Origin: Hemicordylus capensis
Taxonomy: Eukaryota > Chordata > Lepidosauria > Squamata > Cordylidae
Length of the DNA: 64,000 bases
Assembly (NCBI RefSeq): GCF_027244095.1
Contig: NC_069671.1
Location: 5,222,001-5,286,000 of the forward strand
Direction of reading: 5' to 3'
Positions 23,066 to 34,646 of the stretch are shown in pieces. The first letter of the stretch is position 1, and each line of letters opens with the position of its first letter. The notes under the pieces were generated by a model that did not search any database, was not told where the DNA came from, and was given only the letters and a program-made list of their open reading frames with translations. Both the position numbers and the translations under genes were made by a program.

Positions 23066-23582
23066 ACTGCAGTGACAGGGGGAGAAATCTCCCAGAACGG
23101 CTTCAATCAGAGCTGGCAACCCTGGGCTGAATTCATTGTAATCTAGCCTTTCCTGCAGCAGCATCTGCTTCATGGGCACAAAGTACACAGCGGCTCAGGA
23201 CAGGGAAATGGCAGGTCGTAAACAAGACCCTAAAATGCCACCAGACAATGCTCGCTGGTGCAACGGATTCGTTGCCAAAGGTCTCGCTCGGGGTTTTTAA
23301 GGGGAGAAAGAGTATAACAAAGCGAGGGTATCCAGGCGACCGCAAACCCTTCCCAGTTATTATGGGGAGGTCTGAGTGGTGACGTCCTGGCTGAAATCGT
23401 CCTGTGCTTTGTAACTGAAGGCTACAAGGAGCTGTAAATGAGGTCAGACCAAGGGCCTCTTCCTGTGGGGAGTCAGCAAGGAATAAACTTCTGTTAAGAG
23501 AACACAAAGAGCGGGGCGGGGGGGGTGTTGCTGTTGCTGGTGTTTCTCCATAGGACTAAAAGTCGACATTGCATAAAGGAGA

Positions 23583-24117
23583 GGAGAGCTGGTCTTGTGG
23601 TAGCAAGCATGAATGGCCCCCTTTGCTAAGCAGGGTCTGCCCTGGTTTGCATTTGGATGGGAGACAGCATGGGATCGCTGTAAGAGATTAGGGGATGGGG
23701 CCGCTCTGGAAAGAGCACCTGCCTGCTTGCATGCAGAAGGTTCCAAGCAGAGGTGCACCTCGATAATTTTGGAGCCTGGACCTAAAGGCCTTTGGAGGCC
23801 CCACCTACCCAGCCCCCAATGCAAGTTAAGCATCATGCCCCTAGACACACACACACACACACACGCCGTGACACACGCAGTATTTGTAACACGTGGCTTC
23901 TTGAGGACACAAAAAGCAACTGAACTCACAAGAATCTAAGAATATAAAGCAGGCATATTTATGCCAATATGGAAGTCCTGGGGTAAGAGTGCCTCTGCAT
24001 CTTCATGTAGGGCTAGGAAAGACTCCTCTCTGAAACCCTGAAGAGTTGCTGCCGGTCAGAGTAGGCAGTATCGAGCTAGATGGACCAAGGGTCTGACTCA
24101 GTATATGGCAGCTTCTT
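23583..24117 (+). mobile_element. 5S-derived SINE split by a transposon
   Basis: Head GAGAGCTGGTCTTGTGGTAG to CAGAAGGTTCCAAG, then the insertion 23,748-23,997, then CATCTTCATGTAGGGCTAGG to GTATATGGCAGCTTC. Confidence 0.85.
23748..23997. mobile_element. hAT-like element, CAGAGGTGCACC family, nested in a SINE
   Basis: CAGAGGTGCACCTCGATAAT and GGTAAGAGTGCCTCTG ends; internal (CA)n at 23,845-23,864. No clear 8-bp duplication. Confidence 0.75.
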
Positions 24118-24207
24118 TGGTACCTACGGCAGACCCAAGCACGGCTTTCCATGTTTCGGCTGTAACGAAACTGCAAAAGGTCTCTGCGACATTCCTACTG
24201 CTGCCAG

Positions 24208-24290
24208 GCTGTGTAGACAGTTCTAGGCTAGAGGGACCAATTCTCGGACTCGGTGATGGCAGTTTTCTATCCATGTCTATGAAAACAGGA
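24208..24290 (+). mobile_element. SINE tail fragment
   Basis: TAGACAGTTCTAGGCTAGAG then GGCAGTTTTCTATCCATGTC, the tail shared by 5S- and tRNA-headed SINEs. Confidence 0.6.
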
Positions 24291-24309
24291 ACACACAGAA
24301 ACATTTTCC

Positions 24310-24770
24310 CTTCTGAAATTGCATCCTGGCACCCCTATAAGCTGGTTAAGCTTGGCCAAAGCCTCTCAAACATGCAGCCTCAAAGTGACCTATATTTATG
24401 TCCACAGGCTGGTTGCCAAGATTCTAGCCATCCCTTTCCCCATTTTTTTTAAAAAACTAATTAACATAAAATTTTCAAGAATACACTTCATAGCATAGCA
24501 CAGCCTCATGGGGGGCGGGAATCAAAATTCAGTCAATCACAGGCAAACAGTTTTCTTAAGCAGAGAGGAGAGTCATCAAACCCTGAAACTTGAGTTGTCT
24601 TCTCTGAAAAAGTAAGCAAGACCCTTCTAATGATCACGTAGGGCTGGGGCCTGGGATGTGTGATTGACATAGTCCCCCAATGATATTAGGAAGCATCTCA
24701 TTCCTCCCATTTTGATCTCACTCCTTGGCAGGACCATTGTCAGCGTGGCTAACAAGTAGAGTCAGGGGAG
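24310..24770. other. Intergenic, no recognised feature
   Basis: No gene or known repeat is apparent. Confidence 0.45.
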
Positions 24771-24772
24771 AT

Positions 24773-25557
24773 CTAGAAGGGAAGAAGACTTCCTTCTGAA
24801 AACGGAAGTCCTGCCCAAATGAAGAGAACAGGAAGGAACATAAACTGTGGCAAAAGGAATGCAAGGAGAAAATAAGGGGGTGCAAAGAGAGAGTTTGAGG
24901 AGCTTATAGCTAGGAGTGTCAAGGGGAATAACAAAAACTTCTTTAAATATATCAGAAGTAGGAAACCTGCCAGGGAGGCGGTTGGACCCTTAGATGATGA
25001 GGGCGTGAAAGGGGTGATTAAGGAGGAGAAAGAGATTGCAGAGAAGCTGAATGAGTTTTTTGCATCTGTCTTCACGGCAGAGGATACTGACCATATACCT
25101 TCTCCGGAAATGAGCTTCTTAGGTTTCGAGGCTGAAGAATGGAGCCAATTTGAGGTGACAGGGGGAGATGGTTCCAAACTGTCTGGGAAAATTTGGAATT
25201 TAGGATGGACAAAAGGAAGTACTTTTCCCCCACACAGTGAATAATTAAACTATGGAATTCTTTGCCATGGGATGTGGTCATGGCCACCAGCTTGGATGGC
25301 TTTAGAAAGGGCATAGACAAATTCATGGAGGAAAGGTCTGTCAACAGCTACTAGTCTGGTGGCTGTGGGCCACTTCCAGCCTCAGAGGCAGGATGCCTCT
25401 GAGTACCAGTTGCAGGGGAGTCACAGCAGGAGAGAGGGCATGCCCACAACTACAGCCAGTGGGCTTCCCAGCAGCATCTGGTGGGCCCCTGTGTGTGTGA
25501 AACAGGAAGCTGGACTAGATAGGCCTTGGGCCTGATCCGGCAGGGCTGTTCTTATGA
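24773..25557 (+). mobile_element. CR1/L2-like LINE, internally deleted
   Basis: One frame carries NEFFASVFTAEDTDHIPSPE, the region just before the reverse-transcriptase fingers. It then jumps to LWNSLPWDVVMATSLDGF and FMEERSVNSY, the very end of the frame, and the 3' UTR to CAGGGCTGTTCTTATG. The catalytic region is absent. Confidence 0.85.
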
Positions 25558-25571
25558 CTCGGAAATATCTC

Positions 25572-25828
25572 TGCTAACTGAGCAAAGAGGCACCTTTCAA
25601 AGTGGGGATCTTTTATATCTAGCAGGGGGAGAGCAACTGGCCCTATCCATCCCCAGCACAGCATCCCTCCACTGGCTGTTGCTGATGTCTGCTTTATATT
25701 TCTTTTTAGATTGTGAGCCCTTGGGAGGCCATCGTATTTATGTATTATGTATTTTTCTAAGTAAGCCTCTTTGAGAACTTTTTTTGTAGAGCAACATATA
25801 CATATTTGTTGTTGTTGTTGTTGTTGTA
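25572..25828 (+). mobile_element. Repeat family C
   Basis: AACTGAGCAAAGAGGCACCT through ATTGTGAGCCCTTGGGAGGC to a TTTG(TTG)n tail. Confidence 0.8.
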
Positions 25829-25844
25829 GCATCAGTGGGAGTAG

Positions 25845-25990
25845 TAGTATTGTCTACTCTGACTGGCAGCAGCTTTTCAGAGCCTCAGGTTCTTTCCCAG
25901 CCCTACCTGGAGATGCCGCCAGAGATTGAATCTAGGGAGCTTCAGCATGCAAAGCAGACTCACCAACCGTGAGTTACAGCCCCATCCCCA
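25845..25990 (-). mobile_element. tRNA-derived SINE A
   Basis: TGTCTACTCTGACTGGCAGC, GAGATTGAATCTAGGGA and GTGAGTTACAGCCCC, reversed. Confidence 0.65.
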
Positions 25991-26144
25991 CGACATCCGT
26001 TTCTTTTGCCTAAAGCAACCCTCTGCATGTGTAGAGGAGAGTCCAGTTTGGATCAGGGCCATGATGCAAGGACCATGACGGCCCAAGATACCTTTGCTCC
26101 CGAGCCGAATGCTTCTGCCTTCTCCTTTTTTGAAGCCATGGCAG

Positions 26145-26335
26145 GGGATGGGGCTGTGTCGCTTAGTGACAGAACATCTGCTTTGCACGCAGAAGGTCCC
26201 CGGTTCAATCCCTGCCAGCATCTCTGGATAGCAGGGAGAATCACGTGGAGAAGCTGCTGCCAGTCAGTGCTGGCAATACTGAGTTGGATGGACCGATGGT
26301 CTGACTCACTATAAGGCAGCTCCCTATGTTCCTAT
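26145..26335 (+). mobile_element. tRNA-derived SINE A, full length
   Basis: GTCGCTTAGTGACAGAACAT, B box GGTTCAATCCC, body, and tail GGTCTGACTCACTATAAGGC to TATGTTCCTATG. Head and tail show the tRNA type joined to the tail used by the 5S type. Confidence 0.82.
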
Positions 26336-26351
26336 GAGGTCCACGAGGCAA

Positions 26352-26656
26352 CAAGGGACCTAGGAAGCTGCCGTATACGGAGTCAGACCATTGGTCTATC
26401 TAGCTCAGTATTGTCTACCCAGACTGGCAGCGGCTTCTCCAAGGTTGCAGGCAGGAATCTCTCTCAGCCCGATCTTGGAGAAGTCAGAGAGGAAACTTGA
26501 AACCTTCTGCTCTTCCCAGAGTGGCTCCATCCCCTGAGGGGAATATCTTGCAGTGCTCACATTTCTAGTCTCCCTTTCATGTGCAACCAGGGTGGACCCT
26601 GCTTAGCTAGGGGAACAAGTCATGCTTGCTACCCCAAGACCAGCTCTCCCCTCAAA
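26352..26656 (-). mobile_element. 5S-derived SINE, full length
   Basis: CTAGGAAGCTGCCGTATACG to CCAAGACCAGCTCTCCCC. Confidence 0.9.
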
Positions 26657-27285
26657 ATGCTGATGGGGCATTTTGCCACCCCACCAAGGCCCAATAATCT
26701 GCTGCTTGAGGCAAGCACTTTACCTTGCCTCATAGACCTGTGCAAGGGAAGCCGAGTGGTTAACTGTGCTGATTCCCCAGTGCAAATCACTGAAGCTGCT
26801 ATCAGCTTCCTTCTGCTTCAAGCGAAGCGGAGGGGGTTCGATTCCGGAGCGCAGATGCACGACAAATATCCCGCTGTGCAGGAAGGGGAAATGCTACTTT
26901 ATACATCCCGCTGCAAACATGACCAAGTGTTTCCCTTTCCCTTCGCCTGCTGACGGGTGCGTTTCCCTTCACTGCCCAGACAGGTTGGAACTAGATTAGC
27001 CAGGGGCTTATCTGGAGGGTCCAGTCAAAAAACCCTGATGAAGCCAACAGACCCCATTTCTGGTGCCCACGGTGGGGTCTTGCAGGGAGGCAAGCAACCA
27101 CAGCTGACTCTCAAAGGAGCTCAAGGGGAAAAGGGCGTCCCTTTTCTGGTGCGATTGCAAAACCGGGGTGTCCTTGCATATACTATGGAATGAGATCTTC
27201 CGTTCTAATATCGTCTTTTGTTGTGGGGAAAGAATTCATCCATAAATGCCGGCATGTCATTTTCCCCAGCCTGCTGGCAGCAACC
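26657..27285. other. Intergenic, no recognised feature
   Basis: Frames over this stretch lack family features. Confidence 0.45.
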
Positions 27286-27292
27286 CCAAGGG

Positions 27293-27435
27293 CAGTGATG
27301 GTCAAACATGGCGCTCCGGCTGTTGTTGAACTACAACCCCCATCACCCCCAGCCACAATGTATTGGCCATTGTGGCTGGGGGTGATGGGAGTTGTAGTCC
27401 AACAACATCTGGAGAGCCAAACTAGAGAAGCCCTG
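27293..27435. mobile_element. hAT-like palindromic MITE
   Basis: Long arms (GTTGAACTACAACCCCCATC, GATGGGAGTTGTAGTCCAAC) meet at CACAATGTATTGGCCATTGTG. No duplication seen. Confidence 0.82.
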
Positions 27436-27737
27436 CATTGAAAGCAACGGGGTGCAGCTGGACAACATCTGGACTCAAATTGAGCTCTTTTTACAAAAAT
27501 AATAATAATAATTAAGCAGGGCATAATCTCATTGGTGGGAGATTTGCCAGATTGGTTTTTTTTTCTTGTTTGTGACATCCCTAGTCTGAACCTGCCAGGG
27601 GGGAGTCCTGAGAAGCAGAGACCCCCAGAAGCAACAACCCTGGGACCAGCCCTGAACCGGAGTCCCCGCTCACCCTTAGAACCGGCCTCTTCCACACCAC
27701 AAACCTTGCCCTCTCCCATACCTGCACACCAGGCATT

Positions 27738-28043
27738 TGGAGAGGAGAGCTGGTCTTGTGGTAGCAAGCATGACTTGTCCCCATAGCTAAGCAGGGTCTG
27801 CCCTGGTTGCATCTGAATGGGAGACTTGATGTGTGAGCACTGGAAGATATTCCCCTCAGGGGATGGAGCCGCTCTGGGAAGAGCAGAAGGTTCCAAGTTC
27901 CCTCCCTGGCAGCATCTCCAAGACAGGGCTGAGAGAGATTCCTGCCTGCAACCTTGGAGAAGCCGCTGCCAGTCTGTGAAGACAATACTGAGCTAGATAG
28001 ACCAATGGTCTGACTCAGTATATGGCAGCTTCCTACATTCCTA
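27738..28043 (+). mobile_element. 5S-derived SINE, full length
   Basis: GGAGAGGAGAGCTGGTCTTG to GCAGCTTCCTACATTCCTAC. It is close to consensus, so relatively young. Confidence 0.92.
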
Positions 28044-28580
28044 CCAATGCGAGAGGGCAGTGCCTAGGAGGGATAGTCCAAGCCTGAGGACATGTAAGAC
28101 CTTATCCCAGGTCAGGTCCTTATGGGAGCAAATGGCTCTACTGCCGCTCTCCAGGGTCCTGAAGCCCTGATGGCCTCTCCTGGCCTCTCCTGTTGCTGAT
28201 GAACTGTGGCACTCTAGATAACAGGGCAGCCTTGAAAACCTGCTCTTCGACAGCAAGTGATCCAGAGGTAGCAACGAGGCCAATAAAAAACCCAGAACCT
28301 GGACCCAGCTGCAATTTTGTACAGCTAGTTACTTGCCACTAGTTGTCCCAGAATGCGAAAGGGGATGTGTGTCCCCTTGAAAGCCGTGTGGCGCAGATGG
28401 GGCTGCATTTGAGGATGCTCATGGGATGCCCATTCAGAGGCTCCCAACAGATTTATTATTCCATGGATTGAAATCACTTATGCCCCACCTTTCAGTAAAA
28501 CAGCTCCTGCACACTGAATTCCTCCTCTCTGAATCAGGGCACAAATGTTGTGCCTTGGGTGCAGTGTGTTCCCTCTAAGG

Positions 28581-28718
28581 CAGGGCTGCTCAGCTTTGGC
28601 CCTCCTGCAGATGTTGGCCTACAGCTCCCATCCTCCCTTTGCTATTGGCCACTGTGGCTGGGGATTATGGGAGTTGTAGTCCAAAAACAGCTGGGGGGGC
28701 CTACGTTGAGCAGGCCTG
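28581..28718. mobile_element. hAT-like MITE, first of dimer
   Basis: CAGGGCTGCTCAGCTTTGGC to GTTGAGCAGGCCTG, palindromic. CTCTAAGG precedes it. Confidence 0.9.
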
Positions 28719-28726
28719 GTGTAGAC

Positions 28727-28863
28727 CAAGGCTGCTAAACTTTGGGTCTCCTGCAGATGTTGGTTTACAACTCCCATAATCCCTGCCTATTGGCCACTGT
28801 GGCTGGGGATTATGGGAGTTGTAGTCCAAAAAACAGCTGGGAGGCCTAAGTTGAGCAAGCCTG
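28727..28863. mobile_element. hAT-like MITE, second of dimer
   Basis: CAAGGCTGCTAAACTTTGGG to TTGAGCAAGCCTG. CTCTAAGG follows, matching the copy before the first unit. An 8-base spacer GTGTAGAC separates the two. Confidence 0.9.
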
Positions 28864-29727
28864 CTCTAAGGTGCGCACATGTGTGCATGCTCACATGTTT
28901 TTTTAATGTCCACTCAGTTCATTTTAGATCCCACTCAGGAAGGCTCCACTCTGAATGCACATGCGCACACACTGCCTTGATACTGCCGCCCAGAACAAAA
29001 CTCATTCCGCACACAGATGAAAACAATTAGAGAGAACATTGCTTGGGCATGATCCAGCTAGCCTGTTTCTATGTTCTTATGGGAAGCTGTAGTCCAACAA
29101 CATCTGGAGACCCAAGTTTGAAAACCCCTGGAGTGTTCCCCAAATGGCATTTTTTAAAGATTTTTTTTGTGGGGGGAAACAGTTGTTGTTCTAACAAAAC
29201 CATCGATCATCTGAGCTCGTGTAGGTGGCCAGTGGGGGTGGGTGGAGTGAGAAGGATGCAAATTTATAACTGAGAAGTTCATCCAAGGATTAATTTGCTT
29301 TTTAAAAAAAAGTATACATGTGTAGCTGAACAATCCAATCCCAAATTACAGCGTTGAACTGTTTCTTCCCTTCCCCAAAGGTATACAATTTAAGGATGCA
29401 TATCTAGCTTTTCAAGGTTGCATTTTAGTTCGTTGTTCAAAATTACCATTGTGAAATAGAAAATATCGACCCGTTGCACTTGATATGCACACGTCTTATT
29501 GTCATAATGCAGGCAGAGGACACATTGAGTTGCTGGCATCTCCTGTGTTTCTGTTTAGATTGGGAGAGTCTCTGGGGCAGAGAACCACCTTCTCTTCACT
29601 TTTGCTATGTAACCCACTTTGAGAATATTTTGCTGTTGCTGTTCAAAAGCAGAGCAGACAGCTGCTCCATCAATAATGAATGAGCCACCCCCTCGGTCAA
29701 AGGTCGGCCTCTCAAGTGATCCTCTCC

Positions 29728-29945
29728 TCACTGGGCCAAGGGGCACCTCTTCAGAATAGCGGCTCTCTTCTCTTTAGCAGGAGGAGAGCAACTGGCCCTA
29801 TCCAACCCCAGCACAGCGTCCCTCCCAGTGCTGTTGCTGTGGTCTTCCTTCTGCTTCTTTTTAAATTGTGAGCCCTTGGGTGGGACAGGGAACCCTCTTC
29901 TTATTCTTGTTTAATGTAAACCTAAAAAAAATAAAGTTATTATTA
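29728..29945 (+). mobile_element. Repeat family C
   Basis: CTGGGCCAAGGGGCACCTCT through CAACTGGCCCTATCCAACCC and ATTGTGAGCCCTTGGGTGGG. Confidence 0.75.
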
Positions 29946-29955
29946 ATGTAATAAT

Positions 29956-30202
29956 TAAAGGTAAAGTGTGCTGTTGAGTCGGTTTCGACTCCTGGCGCCC
30001 ACAGAGCCCTGTGGTTGTCTTTGGTAGAATACAAGAGGGGTTGACCATTGCCTCCTCCCGCGCAGTATGAGATGATGATGCCTTTCAGCGTCTTCCTATA
30101 TAGCTGCTGCCCGATATAGGGGTTTCCCAGAGTCTGGGAAACATACCAGCAGGGATTTGAACCGGCAGCCTCTGGTTTGGTAGTCAAGCCATTTCCTTTA
30201 CA
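29956..30202 (-). mobile_element. tRNA-derived SINE D
   Basis: AAAGGTAAAGTGTGCTGTTG to GGATTTGAACCGGCAGCC and CAAGCCATTTCCTTT, reversed. Confidence 0.85.
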
Positions 30203-30920
30203 TCATCATCAATAATAATAATAATGTTTACCTGCCTTCCCTCAACTGATGTGGCAAGGACATACGGACACACAACAATTCACCCTGAATAGGCATAAAA
30301 GTCTCTGAAAGGCAGACCTGTCTAAACCACCAACAGTTTCTGCTTCCCCATCTGGTTCCCATTTCCCCTTCCATTATGATTCATTTCTATTTCTCTCATT
30401 ACGGCTTCCTTGTTTGCCTTGGTTAGCAACCTTGTCTTTGATTTGTATTGTTCGCATTGTGTTTAATCTGAAGAGCTTAGAAGAGGAGTGTGCCAGGCAA
30501 GTTAAAGGGCATGAAAGGAGGACCGTGATTTTGTGTGTGAGAGAGAGAGATCTGGAGGACTCTTGCATGAACAATGCTCATTAAAAGAAATATATTATGA
30601 AAAAGTGGGAATTGGATTTAGAGACGGATGTGGGACCCAAGTGTTGGAGAAAAATGGAATAAAAACTGCCTTAAATTGCTGTCTTTGGCTATCAGGGAAT
30701 TAAAGCTAAGGTGATTACTAGATAGTATAAATATAGAACACCACTCCCATTGTCACACATGGTTAACAATTATTCACAGTGGAGAAAATGCAGGGTTATT
30801 GGCTCAGATACTTGTACATGTTATAGTTGTCCAAGGATAAAATGTTGTTGATGAGGAGTTCTGCAGTATCTACAATCTATAACCAATATTCAGTTACAGC
30901 TATTTTTATTTATTGTTTAC
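30203..30920. other. Intergenic, no recognised feature
   Basis: AT-rich unique DNA with a short (TAA)n at 30,210. Confidence 0.5.
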
Positions 30921-30921
30921 A

Positions 30922-31040
30922 TGTATATCCCGCTCTTCCTCCGAGGAGCTGAGTACATGCTTATTTTTATCCTCACGACAACCCTGTGAGGTAGGTTAGG
31001 CTGTGAAATACATGACTGGCCCAGAGTCACCCAGTGAGTT
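30922..31040 (-). mobile_element. Sauria-type SINE, 3' half
   Basis: ATCCCGCTCTTCCTCCGAGG, CAACCCTGTGAGGTAGGTTA, GGCCCAGAGTCACCCAGTGA. Confidence 0.78.
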
Positions 31041-31077
31041 AAAGGTAATAAGTCTAGCTGTACCCATGCTGACTGAG

Positions 31078-31310
31078 AACTTTTAAAAGTGGTGATTCTC
31101 TTCTATTTAGCAGGGGGAGAGCAACTGGCCCTATCTAGCCCCAAAACAGCATCCCTCCAGTGGCTGTTGCTGGTGTCTACCTTATTTTTCTCTTTTTAAG
31201 ATTGTGAACCCTTTTGGGACAGAAAAACATCTTGTTTTTTCATGATCCCTACCCCATATAAATTACTTGGAGAACTTTTGTTGAAAATCAGTATATACAT
31301 ATTTGTAGTA
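31078..31310 (+). mobile_element. Repeat family C
   Basis: AACTTTTAAAAGTGGTGATT through CAACTGGCCCTATCTAGCCC to CAGTATATACATATTTGTAG. Confidence 0.78.
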
Positions 31311-31398
31311 ATTTGTTTTTAGATGATTAAAAATTTGTAGGTAGTGTAAAATGCTTGATTTTACTGCTAGTAACAGCAGCAAAGATTGTTATTGCAAA

Positions 31399-31628
31399 GA
31401 GCCAGTGTGGTGCAGTGGTTAGAATGCTGGACTAGGTCCAGGGAGACCCGAGTTCAAATCCCCATTCAGCCATGAAACTAGCTGGGTGACTCTGGGCCAG
31501 TCACTTCTCTCTCAGCCTAACCTACTTCACAGGGTTGTTGTGAGGAGAAACTCAAGTATGCAGTACACCACTCTGGGCTCCTTGGAGGAAGAGTGGGATA
31601 TAAATGTAAATAATAATAACAATAATAA
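31399..31628 (+). mobile_element. Sauria-type SINE, full length
   Basis: GAGCCAGTGTGGTGCAGTGG, GAGTTCAAATCCCCATTCAG, CACAGGGTTGTTGTGAGGAG, GGGATATAAATGTAAATAAT. Confidence 0.93.
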
Positions 31629-31775
31629 AGAACTGGAGGGACAAAGGTCCTTCCACAATTAGATTTTGATTTGATAAGGTCTGGGATCTTGTCATTCAAT
31701 ACAAATTGTCAGAGCATATAGAAATATGCTCCACTTTTTTTGGAAAAATAAATGTGTTTTTTAAAAAAGCAAGAT

Positions 31776-31999
31776 GTCTAGAAGTGTGAGCACTGTAAGA
31801 GATTCCCCACAGGGGATGGAGCCGCTCTGGGAAGAGCAGAAAGTTTCAAGTTCCCTCCCTGGCAGCATCTCCAAGAAAGAGCTGAGAGTGTTTCCTGTCT
31901 GCAAGATTGGAGAAGCTGCTGCCAGTCTGTGAAGACAATACTGAGCTGGATGGACCAACGGTCTGACTCAGTATATGGCAGCTTCCTATGTTCCTATGT
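31776..31999 (+). mobile_element. 5S-derived SINE lacking its 5S head
   Basis: Starts at GTGTGAGCACTGTAAGAGAT and ends at TTCCTATGTTCCTATG. Confidence 0.85.
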
Positions 32000-32016
32000 C
32001 TACTTGCACATAGTAT

Positions 32017-32388
32017 GGTCATCCGCACACTCAAAAGCTGTGTTCTACTCAGGCTTGAGCGTTGTGTGTGCTCCTAATTTTCAGCTATATGGAAGCAAGG
32101 TAAGAGGAAAACCTGGGCAGAAGTGATTGTGAGGAAACAAAGCAGGAAGAAAACCTAGGTTGCTTTTCCTCCTACCTTCTATTATATTTTAAACTGTATT
32201 CTGAAAGAAAATATTGGCAAAATCATGCTTGCTGAAGGTTACTGTATTTATATTTCTGTCTGGTCGATTACGGTAATAAAGATTCCACCTTGTTTTCCTC
32301 CCACCTTGCTTCCACACAACTGAAAATTGGGAGCACACACAGCTCCCAAACCCAGGTAGAACACAATTTCTGATTGTGTGAATGACCT
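32017..32388. mobile_element. Long-TIR transposon, unclassified
   Basis: GGTCATCCGCACACTC at left mirrors TGTGTGAATGACC at right. About 95-bp arms carry GTGTGCTCCTAATTTTCAGC and CTGAAAATTGGGAGCACACA. No clear duplication. Confidence 0.65.
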
Positions 32389-32904
32389 CCATGTACACTC
32401 AGGATCCGGTCTCATATAGCTACTCGTCTGGAATTTGCACTATTGGCATAACACAAGAGGGAAAGAACTGTGAGCAAAGGCGTGGCGCTAAAGAGATGCC
32501 AAATTGGGTCTCCTTCCCTTCGAGAAGGCCAGCCTGTGGATGCTGGCTGCCAAAGATCTTCAGCAAACTCTGGTTCGCTGGATGTGAGTGAACCGCCTTC
32601 CACCACCAAGCGGCCCTTTGAGCCTTGAAATTAAACAAATACTCAGAATCCAGAAAGGAAACAAATGGCGGCGGCTACGGAAACTGGGCGCCGTTTCAAC
32701 ACAGCCACAGGGCTGTGGCACGGAGAAAGCAGAAGGGGCATCTGACGATCTTGCCCATCCCAAGAGAGAAAATTGGGAAACTGAGGAAGCAGCACAAGGC
32801 ACCATTGCAAAACCCCAATTCCAAAAGCAGAAGCCAAGCTTTTAAAAACAATTGACAAACAGGGACACTTGAGAAACGTTAGGCATTTTTGGGGGGGCAA
32901 ACAA
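32389..32904. other. Intergenic, no recognised feature
   Basis: Overlapping short frames only; none resembles a known family. Confidence 0.45.
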
Positions 32905-34646
32905 TTCTCTTTACTCAAATGTCATTTTTGTACAGAAAAAAAAAGACATGCAGTCATAATATATAAATATGAAGATATATAAAATATATAACAATCTTTG
33001 CAGTGAAAACACTGCTCATCACGACAGAGGATTAAGTTACAGTATGAAATTGTTGTATAAAGCCCAGTACCAGTACTGTCTCCCATGCGAATCCCACTGA
33101 AATGAATATGGCTTGCTTAGGAGCAAGGGTGTACATTAGAGCCATGTCAAAAGTCTGAATTTGAAGCAAAAACAAATGGATGACTCAACCCATTTCAGAA
33201 CTGGGGTGAATCTTAATTTGTAATTAAAATTGCAGCAAAAAGCTGAACACTGAAATGGTAATTTTAAAAATCCAGGTCTGAAGTGCATCTTCTTTGTATT
33301 GACGTATACCGAATTTAAGGAATTCAGCTCTGAAAGGCATCTTTTAAAAATTGACGAACACTGCAATGCTAGTTTAAGAAATTAATCTCGGAAATTAATC
33401 TCCTTCATACTGATGGACACTGAAATGACTAAGAAATTCAGGTCTGAAATTGAGCTCCTTCATATTGGGTTACATCATACACTTAAAAAGACATGAAGGC
33501 AAATTTAGATGAAGGAAATCTTGACCATTGAGTGACCTCAGAGAGCCACAAACCACATACTCTAGGGTGGACCTGCAAAACGCCACTGACTTCAAAGTAA
33601 GTCCAGTTGGGACTGGATCTGTTGCCACTGGGATCTCAGCAATGCCCCGGCTACTCCAAAGGATGTAATCTGAGACCAGTCAAAAGAATTTGACTAAGAA
33701 AGTCAGTCTTCCCCACCAAAAGAAGTGCACCATTTAAAACACCTTTCCATATTAACATTATAAGTCCTATTCACACATTACGCTCAACACAGCCGTTCGC
33801 ATGTTGAACGCAGGTTAGAGCAGGACACTTTCCTATCTGTACCCTGCATTTGAAGGGCCTGTGCCCAGGTTCACTTTTAAAATGAACGCAGGTACAGTCG
33901 TTCACACAAACACATGTAGACGAGTGTACACACATCAGAACGCAGATACAGCATCATCTCTGAAGAGCACTAGAGCCACACTTTTAAATCCTGCAAAATC
34001 CCTTTGGTCCTTTGAAACATTAGAAGTCCAGGCAAGGACCCCCGCCCACCCCTTTCAAACAGATGTCTTGTCTACAACCAGAACTGTGGACATTTTTTTC
34101 CAAAGCGATCTGCACACACTTGCTTTTGCCACCCATATTGCTACAAGGAGATGTTTTAAACCACAAATCAGAATGCAAGCACTCAGTTGACATATGATTT
34201 CAAAGGCGGGGGAAATAAAGGAATCCCCACACTGCTGACCGTCAAAGCAGAAAACGCAACTAACCACAGGAAAATGCCTGGACGTCTTTTTTTTTTTTTT
34301 AAACAGTAAAGTTTTACAGGCACAAAGAAAGCAGTTCAGCGGAAGGAGTCTGTGTGTGGAGGGGAGCCATGCTTCCCCTGCCGGGAGCCTTCTGCAGCTC
34401 AGCCGATGCCTGGAGACCGCCCCCACCCCCGCTAAATATTGGGGCTGGAAGGATCTGAGCTGCCGGCCCGGGCCCAGCACCCTCCAGTCCTTGCGTCTGC
34501 AGGCAGCAGCAGCAGTAGAAGCAGCAGCAGAGTCTGTCTTTGCAAGCCGTCGAGAGCGGCCTTCACAGAACGGGTCGAACAATTCTCCGAAATATCCTCT
34601 TCGACGACGATCCAGGCATTGGCGAATGTCCTTCCCCAGGCCGGCT
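32905..34646 (-). other. CLDN5: Probable CLDN5 3' UTR (repeat-poor block)
   Basis: About 1.7 kb directly after the stop codon without a recognisable SINE, LINE or MITE, flanked by repeat-rich DNA. A variant poly(A) signal AGTAAA lies on the - strand at 32910-32915, and the AT-rich 32930-33000 stretch looks like a 3'-UTR end. The segment 33,760-33,960 has internal inverted words and could be an old transposon. The extent is inferred. Confidence 0.5.

Larger units (their letters stand above)
28562..29041. mobile_element. hAT-like element hosting a MITE dimer
   Basis: CAGTGTGTTCCCTCTAA and TTAGAGAGAACATTG ends. Flanks CTTGGGTG and CTTGGGCA agree at 6 of 8. The interior begins TGCGCACATGTGTGCATGCT after the nested dimer. 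Confidence 0.8.

Noticed and set aside
27183-27896. 237-codon frame on -
   Set aside because: It runs through a MITE and a 5S SINE; no coherent protein.
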